Shown here one piece after another: positions 17,015 through 25,784 of a DNA stretch of 35,179 nt (its first letter is position 1; each line of letters starts with the position of its first letter). A program made the position numbers and the translations under genes. Source of the DNA: Azonexus sp. (GTDB lineage Bacteria; Pseudomonadota; Gammaproteobacteria; Burkholderiales; Rhodocyclaceae); NCBI GenBank assembly GCA_031274715.1, contig JAISPT010000028.1:1-35179 (forward strand). Direction: 5' to 3'. Below the pieces are notes generated by a model, which searched no databases, was not told where the DNA came from, and saw only the letters and a list, made by a program, of their open reading frames with translations.

Positions 17015-17433
17015 CGGATACGGTAGGAAGAGTGGCAAGCGACGCAGGCGCCGGTCAGGTTGGGCAGCAGGGCGATGGTCTTGGCGCGATCGCCAGACTT
17101 GGCAGCGGCGGCGAATTCGCTAGCCGCCCGGTGACCATCGATGCCGATGCCGTGCATGGCCGGCGGCATGTGTGGACCGGGCCGGGCCTCAAAGGGCTTG
17201 TCGCGATGTCTGCCCATAGTCGACAAACCGAGCCGCGTTTCGGCAACCTCGGCCGCTTCCTTGAGCTGGTCGGCGGCAAGCAGCGACAGAATTTCGTTCA
17301 ACGCCGCCATGTTGTCGAGCATCTCCAGGCGCAGCACTTCCTGCGCCGGTGCCGGCAAAGTAGCGAGTTGCCGTGCGTCCTCGGCCGCGGCGACCGAGCA
17401 CAGGGAAAAAAGAGCAATGGCCAAGGTGCGCAT
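17011..17433 (-). CDS. Cytochrome c'/c-556-like monoheme protein
   Basis: 140-residue periplasmic protein. Signal peptide at about 1-17 (LAIALFSLCSVAAA). A single heme c site lies at the extreme C-terminus, Cys130-Val-Ala-Cys133-His134 followed by SSYR, the placement typical of four-helix-bundle cytochromes c' and c-556 (CxxCHxxY/FR). The first helix contains methionines (Met38, Met42) that could be the distal ligand in a c-556-like protein, but this is not certain. The ATG at 17433 has GGAGG 5 bases upstream, inside the end of ubiA; it shares one base with the ubiA stop (TGATG), and its own stop overlaps the ubiD start. Electron partner unknown; a tie to quinone metabolism is inferred only from position. 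Confidence 0.8.
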   Translation of the reverse strand: MRTLAIALFSLCSVAAAEDARQLATLPAPAQEVLRLEMLDNMAALNEILSLLAADQLKEAAEVAETRLGLSTMGRHRDKPFEARPGPHMPPAMHGIGIDGHRAASEFAAAAKSGDRAKTIALLPNLTGACVACHSSYRIR

Positions 17434-18323
17434 CAGTTCCTCCAATTGCCGATCAGGTAATCGATGACGATGCCGGCGAAAATCACGCCGCCGACCCAGT
17501 TATTGTGCAGGAAAGCCTTAAAGCAGGCCATTCGCTCGCGCTTCCGAATCCAGGTGTAATGCACGCCGATGATGCCGGCGGCGACGACCAGCCCGGCATA
17601 AAACGGCCAGCCGCGCAGCAGCGTCCAGCCGAGGCCGGCGATGATCGCCAGCATCGCCGCGTAGCACAACATCACCGCCACCACATCGAAACGGCCGAAA
17701 GTGATGGCCGAGGTCTTGATACCGATTTTTAGGTCGTCATCGCGGTCCACCATCGCGTACTCGGTGTCGTAGGCGAGTGACCAGAAAACGTTAGCCAGCA
17801 GCAGCCACCAAGCCTCGGCCGGCACTGTGCCGAGCTGCGCCGCGTAGGCCATCGGGATGCCGAAGCCGAAAGCGACGCCGAGGTAGGCCTGGGGAAGGGC
17901 AAAGAAACGTTTGGTGAAGGGATAGCTGATGGCCAGAAACAGTGCCGGCAGCGATAGCCAGATCACCAGTGGCCGACCGAGCGCCCACACCAGCGCGAAA
18001 GCCATCAGGCAGAGCACGGCGAACAGGATCAGCGTCTCGCGCTCACTGACCCGGCCAGCAGTCAGCGGGCGCTCGCGGGTACGCTCGACGTGGCGGTCGA
18101 ACTCGCGGTCGGCGTAATCGTTGATGACGCAGCCGGCCGAGCGCATCAACACCGTGCCGAGCAGGAATACCCAGACCACCGGCCATTCCGGCCGGCCGTC
18201 GGCCGACAGCCAGAGCGCCCATAAGGTTGGCCACACCAGCAGCAGGATGCCGATCGGCTTGTCCAGCCGCATCAACTTCTCGTAGAGATCGGCTCTCTCC
18301 TTGATCGCCAGCCAGTCCATCAT
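17433..18323 (-). CDS. ubiA: 4-hydroxybenzoate polyprenyltransferase
   Basis: Integral membrane prenyltransferase that joins the polyprenyl tail to 4-hydroxybenzoate, the step just before UbiD in ubiquinone synthesis. 296 residues with multiple membrane segments. First aspartate-rich motif NDYADREFDRHVERT (about 75-90) and second motif DTEYAMVDRDDDLKIGIKT (about 190-210) are intact; RLDKPIGILLLVWPTLWAL is the usual N-terminal helix. The start ATG overlaps the upstream stop (ATGA) and has GGGAGGG just ahead. Followed by the cytochrome and ubiD genes with 1- and 4-base overlaps. Confidence 0.96.
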   Translation of the reverse strand: MMDWLAIKERADLYEKLMRLDKPIGILLLVWPTLWALWLSADGRPEWPVVWVFLLGTVLMRSAGCVINDYADREFDRHVERTRERPLTAGRVSERETLILFAVLCLMAFALVWALGRPLVIWLSLPALFLAISYPFTKRFFALPQAYLGVAFGFGIPMAYAAQLGTVPAEAWWLLLANVFWSLAYDTEYAMVDRDDDLKIGIKTSAITFGRFDVVAVMLCYAAMLAIIAGLGWTLLRGWPFYAGLVVAAGIIGVHYTWIRKRERMACFKAFLHNNWVGGVIFAGIVIDYLIGNWRN

Positions 18324-19096
18324 GCCCTCCCTTCTTGACCCGCTTGCGCGCGTTGCGCCTGCTGCCAGGCCAGCACCGCCTGCCCGGAATGGGCCAGGAT
18401 GGCCTGATAGCGCTCGGCCGGCAGCGCATGGCGCAACGAGGCGAACAATTGCTGCGTGCCTTCCTGGGCTTGCGCGCTTGCGCCATTAGGAGCGGCCAGC
18501 AGCGCCATCTGAATGCTGGCCAGGGCATCAGCCAGCAGGCGCCAGCCGAGTTCCGGCATCCGCTCGTTGAGACCGAGCATCAGGCTGCCCAGTGGGCGGA
18601 CGATGGCCTCGACCTGGGCGGTCGTCTCGCAAGCGGCCATGGCGTGCCATAGCGCAAGATGGATGGCGCGGCGCAGTTCGATCTTGAAATCGATGGCCGC
18701 TGCCTCGCAGTCATTGAGAGTGGCGAAATATTGCAGGAAACGGGCATCGGCGGTGGCATCGAGGCGGTTGCGCAGATTGCCGAGCAAAGCGCTCAAGGGC
18801 GGGATGGCGGCCAGTTGGAAGGCTTGGGTATAGGCCAGCCCCCACTGATCGAGGCCACTGACCAGCAGGGCCAGGCGCAGCGCCCGGGCGGCCTCGTCGC
18901 TGCCGGCCCGGCTCCAATTGAAACAGCGCTCGGCGACCTCGCCGAGGACGACGGCATCACGCTCGCCATCCGGCTCGACGGCCAGGCGAAAAATCCCGGC
19001 GAAAACATCCTGAGCCATCCGCGCAGCCAACCGTTGAAGGTCGGCGTCGGCCAAGTCGGCCAGGGGATCGGCGGGAATCGGGGCGGCGGTGCTCAT
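18320..19096 (-). CDS. Hypothetical helix-rich protein upstream of ubiA
   Basis: 258-residue soluble protein I do not recognise. It has no signal peptide or membrane segments, is strongly Ala/Leu/Glu-rich and appears all-helical, with single cysteines that form no metal motif. Notable stretches are AVVLGEVAERCFNWSRAGSDE and ALLVSGLDQWGLAYTQAFQL. Its stop overlaps the ubiA start by 3 bases (ATGA), so it is probably translated together with ubiA. The ATG at 19096 lacks a Shine-Dalgarno. The 76-base gap to the LplT-PlsC gene may hold a promoter, but none stands out. Function unknown. Confidence 0.7.
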   Translation of the reverse strand: MSTAAPIPADPLADLADADLQRLAARMAQDVFAGIFRLAVEPDGERDAVVLGEVAERCFNWSRAGSDEAARALRLALLVSGLDQWGLAYTQAFQLAAIPPLSALLGNLRNRLDATADARFLQYFATLNDCEAAAIDFKIELRRAIHLALWHAMAACETTAQVEAIVRPLGSLMLGLNERMPELGWRLLADALASIQMALLAAPNGASAQAQEGTQQLFASLRHALPAERYQAILAHSGQAVLAWQQAQRAQAGQEGRA

Positions 19097-19172
19097 GGCG
19101 AATCGGCGGGCAAAATTGCTATTTTAGCGGCCCCGGCGGCGACGCGCCCGAATGGTGCCCGACTCGCCGCCG

Positions 19173-21053
19173 CTATTTCCGCTCGCCGCGCAATTCGCCA
19201 ACCCGCACCCGCAGCCCCTCCGGCGTCGCCGCCGCGGGATCGACAGGCAACCCGGCACGCAATTCGATCGGGGCGAAAAAACCGCGGCGGAACGGCCGCT
19301 GCATCGCCGCGCCGTCGATGCACGAGAAGAAACTGCCCCACAGCCCGGACAACGCCAGCGGCACCACCGGCACCGGGTCGGCGGCGAGGATGCGGTCGAT
19401 GCCGGGGCGGAAAGGCTGTAGTTCGCCGTCGGGACTGATGCCGCCCTCCGGGAAGATCGCCACCAGTTCACCGTTTTTGAGTGCTTGGGAGACGCTGGCG
19501 AAAGCCTCCTCCATCCGCGCCGGGTCCTCCTTGGCCGAGGCCATCGGAATCGCGCCGCCGTGGCGGAGCATGAAACCGATCAGCGGCTTATCGAAAAAGC
19601 GCTGATCAATGACGAAACGGATCGGTCGCTGCACAGCGCCCATCAGGATCACCGTGTCGACAAAACTGACGTGGTTGGCGACCAGCAGCGCTGGCCCCTC
19701 CTCGGGAATGTGTTCCAGCCCCGCGCAGCGCAGGCGGTAGGCAGCCTTGACCAGCAGCCAAGCGATGAAGCGCAACAGGAATTCCGGCACCAGCTTGTAG
19801 ATGTAGATCGCCACCACCGCGTTGAGCAACGCCGCGACGCCGAACAGCGCCGGGATCGACAGCCCCGCATCTAGCAGGGCGACGGCACCCAGCGCGCCGA
19901 TAACCATGAACAGCGCATTGACGATGTTGTTGGCGGCGATGACGCGGGCGCGGTGGCTGGCCTCGCTGCGCGTCTGCACCAGCGCGTACAGCGGCACGAT
20001 GAAGAAGCCACCGAAGACGCCGAGCATCATCAGGTCGAACAGTACCCGCCAGACCGCCGCGTGGCCGAGTAGTTCGGCCAGTCCGTGCGGAGCGGCGGCA
20101 GCCAGACCGACCGGCGAGGCAAAGTAGAGATCGACGCCGAACAGCGTCAGGCCGATCGAGCCAAACGGCACCAAGCCAATCTCGACGCGCTTGCCGGACA
20201 TCCGCTCGCAGAGCAGCGAGCCGATGCCGATGCCGACCGTGAAAATCGCCAGCAGCACCGTCACCATCGTTTCACCGCCACCCAGCACGTCCTTGGCATA
20301 GGCCGGGAACTGGGCGAGGAACAACGCGCCGTACAGCCAGAACCACGAGATGCCGAGAATCGACAGGAACACCGTGCGGTTGCCGCGGGCGAAGGCGATG
20401 TTGCGCCAGGTTTCCGACAAGGGATTGAGGTTGATCGACAGTTCCGGCACCGGTGCCGGCGCCGGGGGAATGCCCCGGCTGGTCAGGTAGCCCGCTGCTG
20501 CGACGACGAAACCGCCGGCGGCGATCCAGGCCGGATGCTCGACTGAGCCGGCAAGCAGGCCGCCGGCCAAGGTGCCGACCAGGATGGCGATGAAGGTGCC
20601 GGCTTCGATCAGCGCATTGCCGCCAACCAGTTCATCGGTGCGCAAATGCTGCGGCAGGATGGCGTACTTGACCGGCCCGAACAGGGTGGAATGCAAGCCG
20701 AGCAGGAACAGCGCCGCCATCAGCGCCGGGAAGCTGTGGAGGAAAAACCCGGCGGCAGCGATCACCATGATCAGCATTTCCAGCACCTTGACCAGGCGCG
20801 AGAGGCGCGCTTTATCGTACTTGTCGGCCAGTTGCCCGGCGGTGGCCGAGAACAGGAAGAAGGGCAGGATGAAGATGCCCGCCGCGACGCTCCCCAGCAG
20901 TTCCGGCTTGATAGCGGTCCATTGCACCGCATGGAAGGTCAGCAGCACGATCAGCGCGTTCTTGAACAGATTGTCGTTGAAGGCCCCGAGAAACTGGGTA
21001 ACGAAAAGGGGGGCAAAACGCTTTTGCTTGAGAAGGCCGAATTGTCCGCTCAT
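19173..21053 (-). CDS. LplT-like MFS transporter fused to PlsC acyltransferase
   Basis: 626-residue inner-membrane protein. Residues 1 to about 420 form a 12-helix MFS domain like the lysophospholipid flippase LplT (QFLGAFNDNLFKNALIVLL, FILPFFLFSATAGQLADKY, GPVKYAILPQHLRTDELVGGNALIE). Residues about 435-626 form a 1-acylglycerol-phosphate acyltransferase domain with the HX4D site His461-Asp466 (NHVSFVD), FPEGGISPDGEL and PLALSGLWGS. In E. coli, LplT brings lysophospholipid in and Aas re-acylates it; here flippase and acyltransferase share one chain, and an aas gene is 2.6 kb upstream in the same direction. Start overlaps the amidohydrolase stop (ATGA). A role in phospholipid repair is inferred. 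Confidence 0.85.
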   Translation of the reverse strand: MSGQFGLLKQKRFAPLFVTQFLGAFNDNLFKNALIVLLTFHAVQWTAIKPELLGSVAAGIFILPFFLFSATAGQLADKYDKARLSRLVKVLEMLIMVIAAAGFFLHSFPALMAALFLLGLHSTLFGPVKYAILPQHLRTDELVGGNALIEAGTFIAILVGTLAGGLLAGSVEHPAWIAAGGFVVAAAGYLTSRGIPPAPAPVPELSINLNPLSETWRNIAFARGNRTVFLSILGISWFWLYGALFLAQFPAYAKDVLGGGETMVTVLLAIFTVGIGIGSLLCERMSGKRVEIGLVPFGSIGLTLFGVDLYFASPVGLAAAAPHGLAELLGHAAVWRVLFDLMMLGVFGGFFIVPLYALVQTRSEASHRARVIAANNIVNALFMVIGALGAVALLDAGLSIPALFGVAALLNAVVAIYIYKLVPEFLLRFIAWLLVKAAYRLRCAGLEHIPEEGPALLVANHVSFVDTVILMGAVQRPIRFVIDQRFFDKPLIGFMLRHGGAIPMASAKEDPARMEEAFASVSQALKNGELVAIFPEGGISPDGELQPFRPGIDRILAADPVPVVPLALSGLWGSFFSCIDGAAMQRPFRRGFFAPIELRAGLPVDPAAATPEGLRVRVGELRGERK

Positions 21054-22294
21054 AACTTATTGCCTGTGAAAAAGGGGCGGGTGGCGAACACCGCCGGCGA
21101 AAAGGAATGCCCCTGCCAGTTGAGCAGGCGCTTGTGTACGAAATCGAAAAGCAGCGGGTTGTGCTGGCGCAATGTGTCGAGATCGCTGACCGCCGCTTTC
21201 GGCAGCAGCCCCTGGCGGGCCAGCGCGGCCGGCGAAATCAGCGGCAGAATGCCCGGCAACGGGTAGTCGGAACCATGCAGCAGGCACTCATGCAAATCCT
21301 CGCGTTCGAGCAGCGTGCGGATCACGGCGGCCTTGCGGTTGCGCAACGTGATTGCCGACACGTCGCCATGCAGCAACCCCTTGGCACGCGGCTCGGCCAT
21401 GACTTTGAGGAAGAGGTCGAAGCTCGGGCGGACCTTGCCGTCGTCGTCGACATCCTTACCTATCGTCGCGCAATGCGCGACTACCACCCGGACTCCAGCA
21501 TCGAGCGCCCGGCGCAACCGCAGCGGATTGCCAAAGGCCTGCGTATCGCTGCCCTTGACCGCCTTCTCCTCGCCGCAATGGACAATCAGCGGCGTGCCGG
21601 TGGCGGCGAGCACGTGATAGAAAGGGTCGCACTTGGCATCGGCCGGGTCCATGCCCTGCGCCGCCGGCAGCCACTTGACGGCGCGCGCGCCGTCGGCGAT
21701 CGCTTGGCGCAGATCGTCGACCGCCGTCGCATGGTAGGGATGCAGCGAGGCCACCCACTCGAAGCGCTCCGGAAATTCCCGTGCCATCTTGGCTGCCCAG
21801 GCATTCGGTACGTAGAAGGCGGAACGCTCGGGATGGGCCTGCCCGGCGCTATCGTGAAAGCGCGCGAAGGCGAAGAGCATGACCTTGAAGCCCTCAGGCA
21901 TCGCATCGCACAGGTTGAGCAGGCGCGCCACATAGGCGGTATCGACGGCTCCCGGCGCATCGTGAGCGCAGCCGGCGTTCATGTAGAACAGCCGCTGGGC
22001 GTAATGCAGCGGATGCAGCCACGAGGAAAGCTGCGGCCCGAGTTCGATGCCGCTACCGCCGTCGCCGATGCCGGCTAGATGGACGTGGCAATCCCACAAT
22101 TGTTCCGGGGCTATGCCCGCCCACGCCTGTTTCAGCCACGGGCTGTCGAGCAAGCGGACCGGAATCGCCGCCCGGCAGGGGTTGATGAGAATCGGTTTGG
22201 CCATGCTCAAACCGGGCACGGAAAGCGCCACGCCACCGGCGAGAAGGCCGAGAAAGCGGCGGCGAGAAGAATTGGGATGCAGGTCAATCGACAT
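21050..22294 (-). CDS. Tat-exported amidohydrolase family metal-dependent hydrolase
   Basis: 414-residue TIM-barrel hydrolase of the amidohydrolase-2 type. The N-terminus is a twin-arginine signal: SRRRFLG at 10-16, then LLAGGVALSVPGLSMA. Metal-site motifs follow in order: DCHVHLAG, the lysine of VKWLPAAQG, LIVHCGEE, VVVAHCATIG and HGSDYPLPG (C-terminal aspartate). The ATG at 22294 was chosen over a TTG 8 codons earlier because it starts the Tat signal and has GGGTGG about 8 bases upstream. The substrate cannot be told; relatives act on cyclic amides, decarboxylate aromatic acids or hydrolyse lactones. It starts 13 bases after the DUF2145 gene and overlaps the LplT-PlsC gene. Confidence 0.8.
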   Translation of the reverse strand: MSIDLHPNSSRRRFLGLLAGGVALSVPGLSMAKPILINPCRAAIPVRLLDSPWLKQAWAGIAPEQLWDCHVHLAGIGDGGSGIELGPQLSSWLHPLHYAQRLFYMNAGCAHDAPGAVDTAYVARLLNLCDAMPEGFKVMLFAFARFHDSAGQAHPERSAFYVPNAWAAKMAREFPERFEWVASLHPYHATAVDDLRQAIADGARAVKWLPAAQGMDPADAKCDPFYHVLAATGTPLIVHCGEEKAVKGSDTQAFGNPLRLRRALDAGVRVVVAHCATIGKDVDDDGKVRPSFDLFLKVMAEPRAKGLLHGDVSAITLRNRKAAVIRTLLEREDLHECLLHGSDYPLPGILPLISPAALARQGLLPKAAVSDLDTLRQHNPLLFDFVHKRLLNWQGHSFSPAVFATRPFFTGNKL

Positions 22295-22307
22295 GTTCAG
22301 CCACCCT

Positions 22308-23132
22308 TTACTTGTCAAGTCGCAGTGTCACGGGGGTACCAGCCATGCCGGCCCGCTTGAGCCAGGCAAACAAGGAATCAGCCGTGATTGTTTCGATGTG
22401 ATCGCTGTAGCGTTTTTCGTTCGGGTGATCGTCAAAGGCGATGTTGGCCTTGGTGACCCGTGCGCCAAGCCGGGTGAGAGCACCGATTTCAAGAGCCGAA
22501 GGCTGATAGCCCTTCAATTTCAGCCAGGCTTGTGCCTGTTCGCGGTTGGTGACATCGGAGTCCATCGCTTCGGCAATGGTTTCGAGCACCCATTGGTTCG
22601 ATTGCTGATAGCGGATCGCCCAAGGGTAACTCAGCATGCTATATGGCTTGGTGTGCATCTTCAGCGAGCTGGGCTGGTCGCCTATCAGCGCCAGTAACCG
22701 GGCCTGCACCTCCGGAGTCGGAACGGCCCAGGCAACTTCGTATCGCCAGAGGTCGTCCAGCGCGAATTCACCCAGCCCCTGCCGGTAAACCCCGGCTTCC
22801 GCCGTGCCGCATTCGTTGAGTTTGTGCAACACACGCCAAGCCGGAGAGCCATCCCCATCTACGGTGCGATAAACCATGCCCAGATGCGAATAGCGCAGTC
22901 TGTATTTGCTCAGATCCTGACCCATCCGGGCGAGGATCACCACCTGGGTGCCGTTCCGGTCATACTGGGCCTCCAGCGCCTCCCAGGTTTTTGCCGCAAG
23001 TTCCATGCTGCGCTCGAGCATCTGCGTGCTTAGCGGCTTGTCTTCACAGGTACGGCCCGCATAAACAGGCATTCCCGGCAAAAGCCCTGCCGCTACGAGG
23101 AGGGCAGTGGCAAAGTGACGTCGCGATTTCAT
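22308..23132 (-). CDS. DUF2145 family exported protein
   Basis: 274 residues. Signal peptide about 1-25 (FATALLVAAGLLPGMPVYAG), then a mature domain with GRTCEDKP, VVILARMGQDLSKYRLRYSHLG, WRVLHKLNECGTAEAGVYRQGLGEF and SMLSYPWAIRYQQSNQWVLE. I match this to DUF2145 from memory of its consensus. The conserved Arg-Tyr-Ser-His and Asn-Glu-Cys-Gly residues suggest an enzyme-like site, perhaps cysteine-peptidase-like, but no function is established to my knowledge. The start shares one base with the stop of the preceding small gene (TAATG), so the two are coupled. Confidence 0.75.
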   Translation of the reverse strand: MKSRRHFATALLVAAGLLPGMPVYAGRTCEDKPLSTQMLERSMELAAKTWEALEAQYDRNGTQVVILARMGQDLSKYRLRYSHLGMVYRTVDGDGSPAWRVLHKLNECGTAEAGVYRQGLGEFALDDLWRYEVAWAVPTPEVQARLLALIGDQPSSLKMHTKPYSMLSYPWAIRYQQSNQWVLETIAEAMDSDVTNREQAQAWLKLKGYQPSALEIGALTRLGARVTKANIAFDDHPNEKRYSDHIETITADSLFAWLKRAGMAGTPVTLRLDK

Positions 23133-23593
23133 TAAGTCAGCTTTTCGTTATGCAGCAGTTTTTTGCCGATTTCATTGGGGATGAAGGCAATCGCCGTTCC
23201 CGCTGCCGAGAGCACCACACCGGCGGTGACGACACTGACCGAAATCACCGTACCAACGGCCATCGACACACCGCCAACGCCCTTGCCGACAATTTCGACA
23301 CTTACCCGTGCCCCGTCGGAAACCCGCTCCAGCACATACACCGTTCCCTGGGCGCTGGCCTGTACTCCCTTGACCACCAGCGCTGCGCCACCGACAGACA
23401 GCAGGGCAATCCCGCCTGATACTGCGGCACTGGGTGAATTTTTGCCGCTGGCATCAGCAACGGCGCTGGCCGTGACCACCACAGAAGCCAGCGGCAGCAT
23501 GGAGACATTTTCTGATGTATTACTTTGCGCTTGGGCTACAGCCGAAAAAAACAGTCCGGCGGCTAACGCCAGCATGGCACAACGCTTGTTCAT
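23132..23593 (-). CDS. Small exported hypothetical protein paired with DUF2145 gene
   Basis: 153 residues with a signal peptide (AMLALAAGLFFSAVAQA, about 5-22). The mature part has two hydrophobic Gly/Ala/Val-rich segments (SGGIALLSVGGAALVVKGV and VGTVISVSVVTAGVVLSAAG) flanking a short beta-like region (GTVYVLERVSDGARVSVEI). This suggests membrane association. AAGGAG lies 7 bases before the ATG. It is 49 bases downstream of aas, and the gap holds only a 6-bp hairpin (GTCAGA/TCTGAC, 23610-23633) without a T-run. No function recognised. Confidence 0.7.
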   Translation of the reverse strand: MNKRCAMLALAAGLFFSAVAQAQSNTSENVSMLPLASVVVTASAVADASGKNSPSAAVSGGIALLSVGGAALVVKGVQASAQGTVYVLERVSDGARVSVEIVGKGVGGVSMAVGTVISVSVVTAGVVLSAAGTAIAFIPNEIGKKLLHNEKLT

Positions 23594-23642
23594 GGAGTTT
23601 CTCCTTTGGGTCAGATGGATTGCAGGTTCTGACGTATGCGGC

Positions 23643-25784
23643 CTACGCCGCCTCCGCCATCTGTTTCAGCGTCACGTAGTCGATCTTGCCCGTGCCCAAC
23701 AGCGGCAGGGCCTCGACCTTCTGTATCTTGCGCGGCACGGCCAGTTCCGACAGCCCTAGTTCGCGCGCTTTGATCGCCAACAGTTCGCGGTTCAGTTCGC
23801 CGTCGGTGGTGAATAGCACTAGGGCCTCACCCTTGGCCGGATCGGGCTGGCTGGACGCGGCATGGGTCTGCGCCGGGGAAACGGCGACGGCCAGTTTCTC
23901 GACCACTTCCAGGCTGACCATCTCGCCGGCAATCTTGGCGAAACGCTTGACCCGGCCGACGATCTTGACGAAGCCGTCGGCATCGATCTCGACCACGTCG
24001 CCGGTTTCATACCAGCCCTCGCCGAAGGCTGATTCCGGCGGCTGCAATAAGCCCGGCTGGTCGGCCTTCAGGTAGCCGGCCATGACGTTCGGCCCGTGCA
24101 CGTGCAAGATGCCGCCCTTGGCTATGCCCGGCACCGGTACCAAGCGGTGCTCGATGCCCGGCAGCAGGTTACCGACGGTGCCGGTACGGTAGGCCATCGG
24201 TGTATTGACCGCCAGCACTGGCGCCGTCTCGGTTGCCCCGTAACCTTCGAAGATGCGCAAGCCGAATTTCTCGAACCATTCCCCGCGTACCGCCTCAGAC
24301 AGCTTTTCCGCCCCGGCGACGACATAGCGCAGACGGTGGAAATCGTAGGGATGGGCAAAACGGGCGTAGTTGCCGAGAAAGGTCGAGGTCCCGAACAACA
24401 CCGTGCAGGAACGGTCATAGGCCAGTTCGGGGATGATTCGGTAATGCAACGGCGACGGATAAAGGAACAAGCCGGCGCCGGTCAGCACCGGCAGCAGCGC
24501 GCCAGCGGTCAGACCAAAGGAATGAAAAATGGGCAGGGCGTTGAGTACCTTATCGTCGACCGAAAAATCGATCACCGCCCGAATCTGCGCAATATTGGCA
24601 AGAATCGCCCGGTGCGGCAGTACCACGCCCTTGGGCTTGCCCTCGGAGCCGGAAGTAAACAACACCACGGCCGCCGCTTCCGGTGACACCGACAATTCGA
24701 AGGCACGCGGAAAATGGATCGCCCACAGCATCAGCCACAGCTTGTCGCCCAAGCCGATGCCGTCGCGGATGTCTTCCAGATAATGCACCGCGACCCCTTG
24801 CAGCCCGGCCAGCTTGTCGGTGAGCTTGGCTTGCTTGACGAAGGCGCGCGAGGTAATGACGACCCTCACCTCGGCGGCATCGCAGGCAGCCTGCATGGCC
24901 TCGATGCCGGCGGTGTAGTTGAGCATCGCCGGCACGCGCCGACGGGCGCTGAGGCCGAAAATCAGGCCGATGGTCGGCACCAGGTTGGGTAGCAGCAGGC
25001 CGACCTTTTCTCCTGGCCGAGTCAGGCGCTCGACCTGGCGGCCGAGAATCAGCGCCATTTTCAGCAGGTCGTTGTAGGAATACTCGATCTGTTTCACGTC
25101 CTCGAGCAGCCGGCGGCGGCGGCCGAAAATTTCGGCCGCATCGCACAGCGCGCCATACAGCGTCTGCTGCGGACGCGAGACGAAAATCATCTCCTGCATC
25201 AGCGTGCGCATCTGCTCGCCAGCCCGGCGTCGACGCCGCTTGGCGGTAGCCGCCTCGGGCATCGGGAAATGCACCGCCGGCAGCACGGTCAGGCGGATTT
25301 TCGGGAAAATCTCCTTCGGGTACTTGCCGGACAAGCGCGAGAAATAGGAGCGCGAAGGACCGTCGAGGCGCACCGGAATCACCGTCGCGCCGGTCTTGGC
25401 GGCGACGAAGGCCGGGCCGTCGTAGACCTTCATCAACGAGCCGGTCAAAGTGATCCGCCCTTCCGGGAAAATGACCACCGGCCGGCCGGACTCGATCAGA
25501 CGGATGACCCGCTTCATGGCCATCGGGCTGGTCGGATCGACCGCTAGGTAGTCGATCTGCGACAGCAGCAGGCGGAACCAGAAATTATTGGCAACACCGG
25601 TATGCACCACGAAAACCGGATCGATCGGCAGGAACAGGCCGAGCAGCAGGCCGTCGAGGAAGGATTCGTGATTGGCGACGACCAGTAACCGCGGCGACGA
25701 GAAATCCGATTGGCGGACATGAACATCGACACGAAACAACAGCATGGCCAGCCCCCGCAGCAGAGGGCGGAGCAATTTGCGCAT
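23643..25784 (-). CDS. aas: Bifunctional acyl-ACP synthetase / 2-acylglycerophosphoethanolamine acyltransferase
   Basis: 713 residues, collinear with E. coli Aas (719). N-terminal PlsC domain with HX4D His39-Asp44 (NHESFLDGLLLGLFLP) and VVIFPEGRITLTGSLMKVYDGPAF split across FPEGR and GSLMKVYDG; C-terminal AMP-forming acyl-ACP synthetase with the P-loop LFTSGSEGKPKG (about 375-387), SYNDLLKMALILGR, PSPLHYRIIPEL, EGYGATETAP, YETGDVV and the terminal catalytic lysine in GTGKIDYVTLK. It re-acylates lysophosphatidylethanolamine at the inner membrane using an acyl chain activated on bound ACP. The start ATG shares one base with the stop of the ArsR-type gene (TGATG), so expression is probably coupled to that regulator. 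Confidence 0.93.
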   Translation of the reverse strand: MRKLLRPLLRGLAMLLFRVDVHVRQSDFSSPRLLVVANHESFLDGLLLGLFLPIDPVFVVHTGVANNFWFRLLLSQIDYLAVDPTSPMAMKRVIRLIESGRPVVIFPEGRITLTGSLMKVYDGPAFVAAKTGATVIPVRLDGPSRSYFSRLSGKYPKEIFPKIRLTVLPAVHFPMPEAATAKRRRRRAGEQMRTLMQEMIFVSRPQQTLYGALCDAAEIFGRRRRLLEDVKQIEYSYNDLLKMALILGRQVERLTRPGEKVGLLLPNLVPTIGLIFGLSARRRVPAMLNYTAGIEAMQAACDAAEVRVVITSRAFVKQAKLTDKLAGLQGVAVHYLEDIRDGIGLGDKLWLMLWAIHFPRAFELSVSPEAAAVVLFTSGSEGKPKGVVLPHRAILANIAQIRAVIDFSVDDKVLNALPIFHSFGLTAGALLPVLTGAGLFLYPSPLHYRIIPELAYDRSCTVLFGTSTFLGNYARFAHPYDFHRLRYVVAGAEKLSEAVRGEWFEKFGLRIFEGYGATETAPVLAVNTPMAYRTGTVGNLLPGIEHRLVPVPGIAKGGILHVHGPNVMAGYLKADQPGLLQPPESAFGEGWYETGDVVEIDADGFVKIVGRVKRFAKIAGEMVSLEVVEKLAVAVSPAQTHAASSQPDPAKGEALVLFTTDGELNRELLAIKARELGLSELAVPRKIQKVEALPLLGTGKIDYVTLKQMAEAA

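Noticed and set aside
15881..17026. Long frame antisense to ubiD
   Set aside because: Codon-position shadow of ubiD, His/Arg/Gln-rich with no domain.
23610..23633. Hairpin GTCAGA/TCTGAC after aas as a terminator
   Set aside because: 6-bp stem without a U-run; the next gene follows with a strong ribosome site, so readthrough is more likely.
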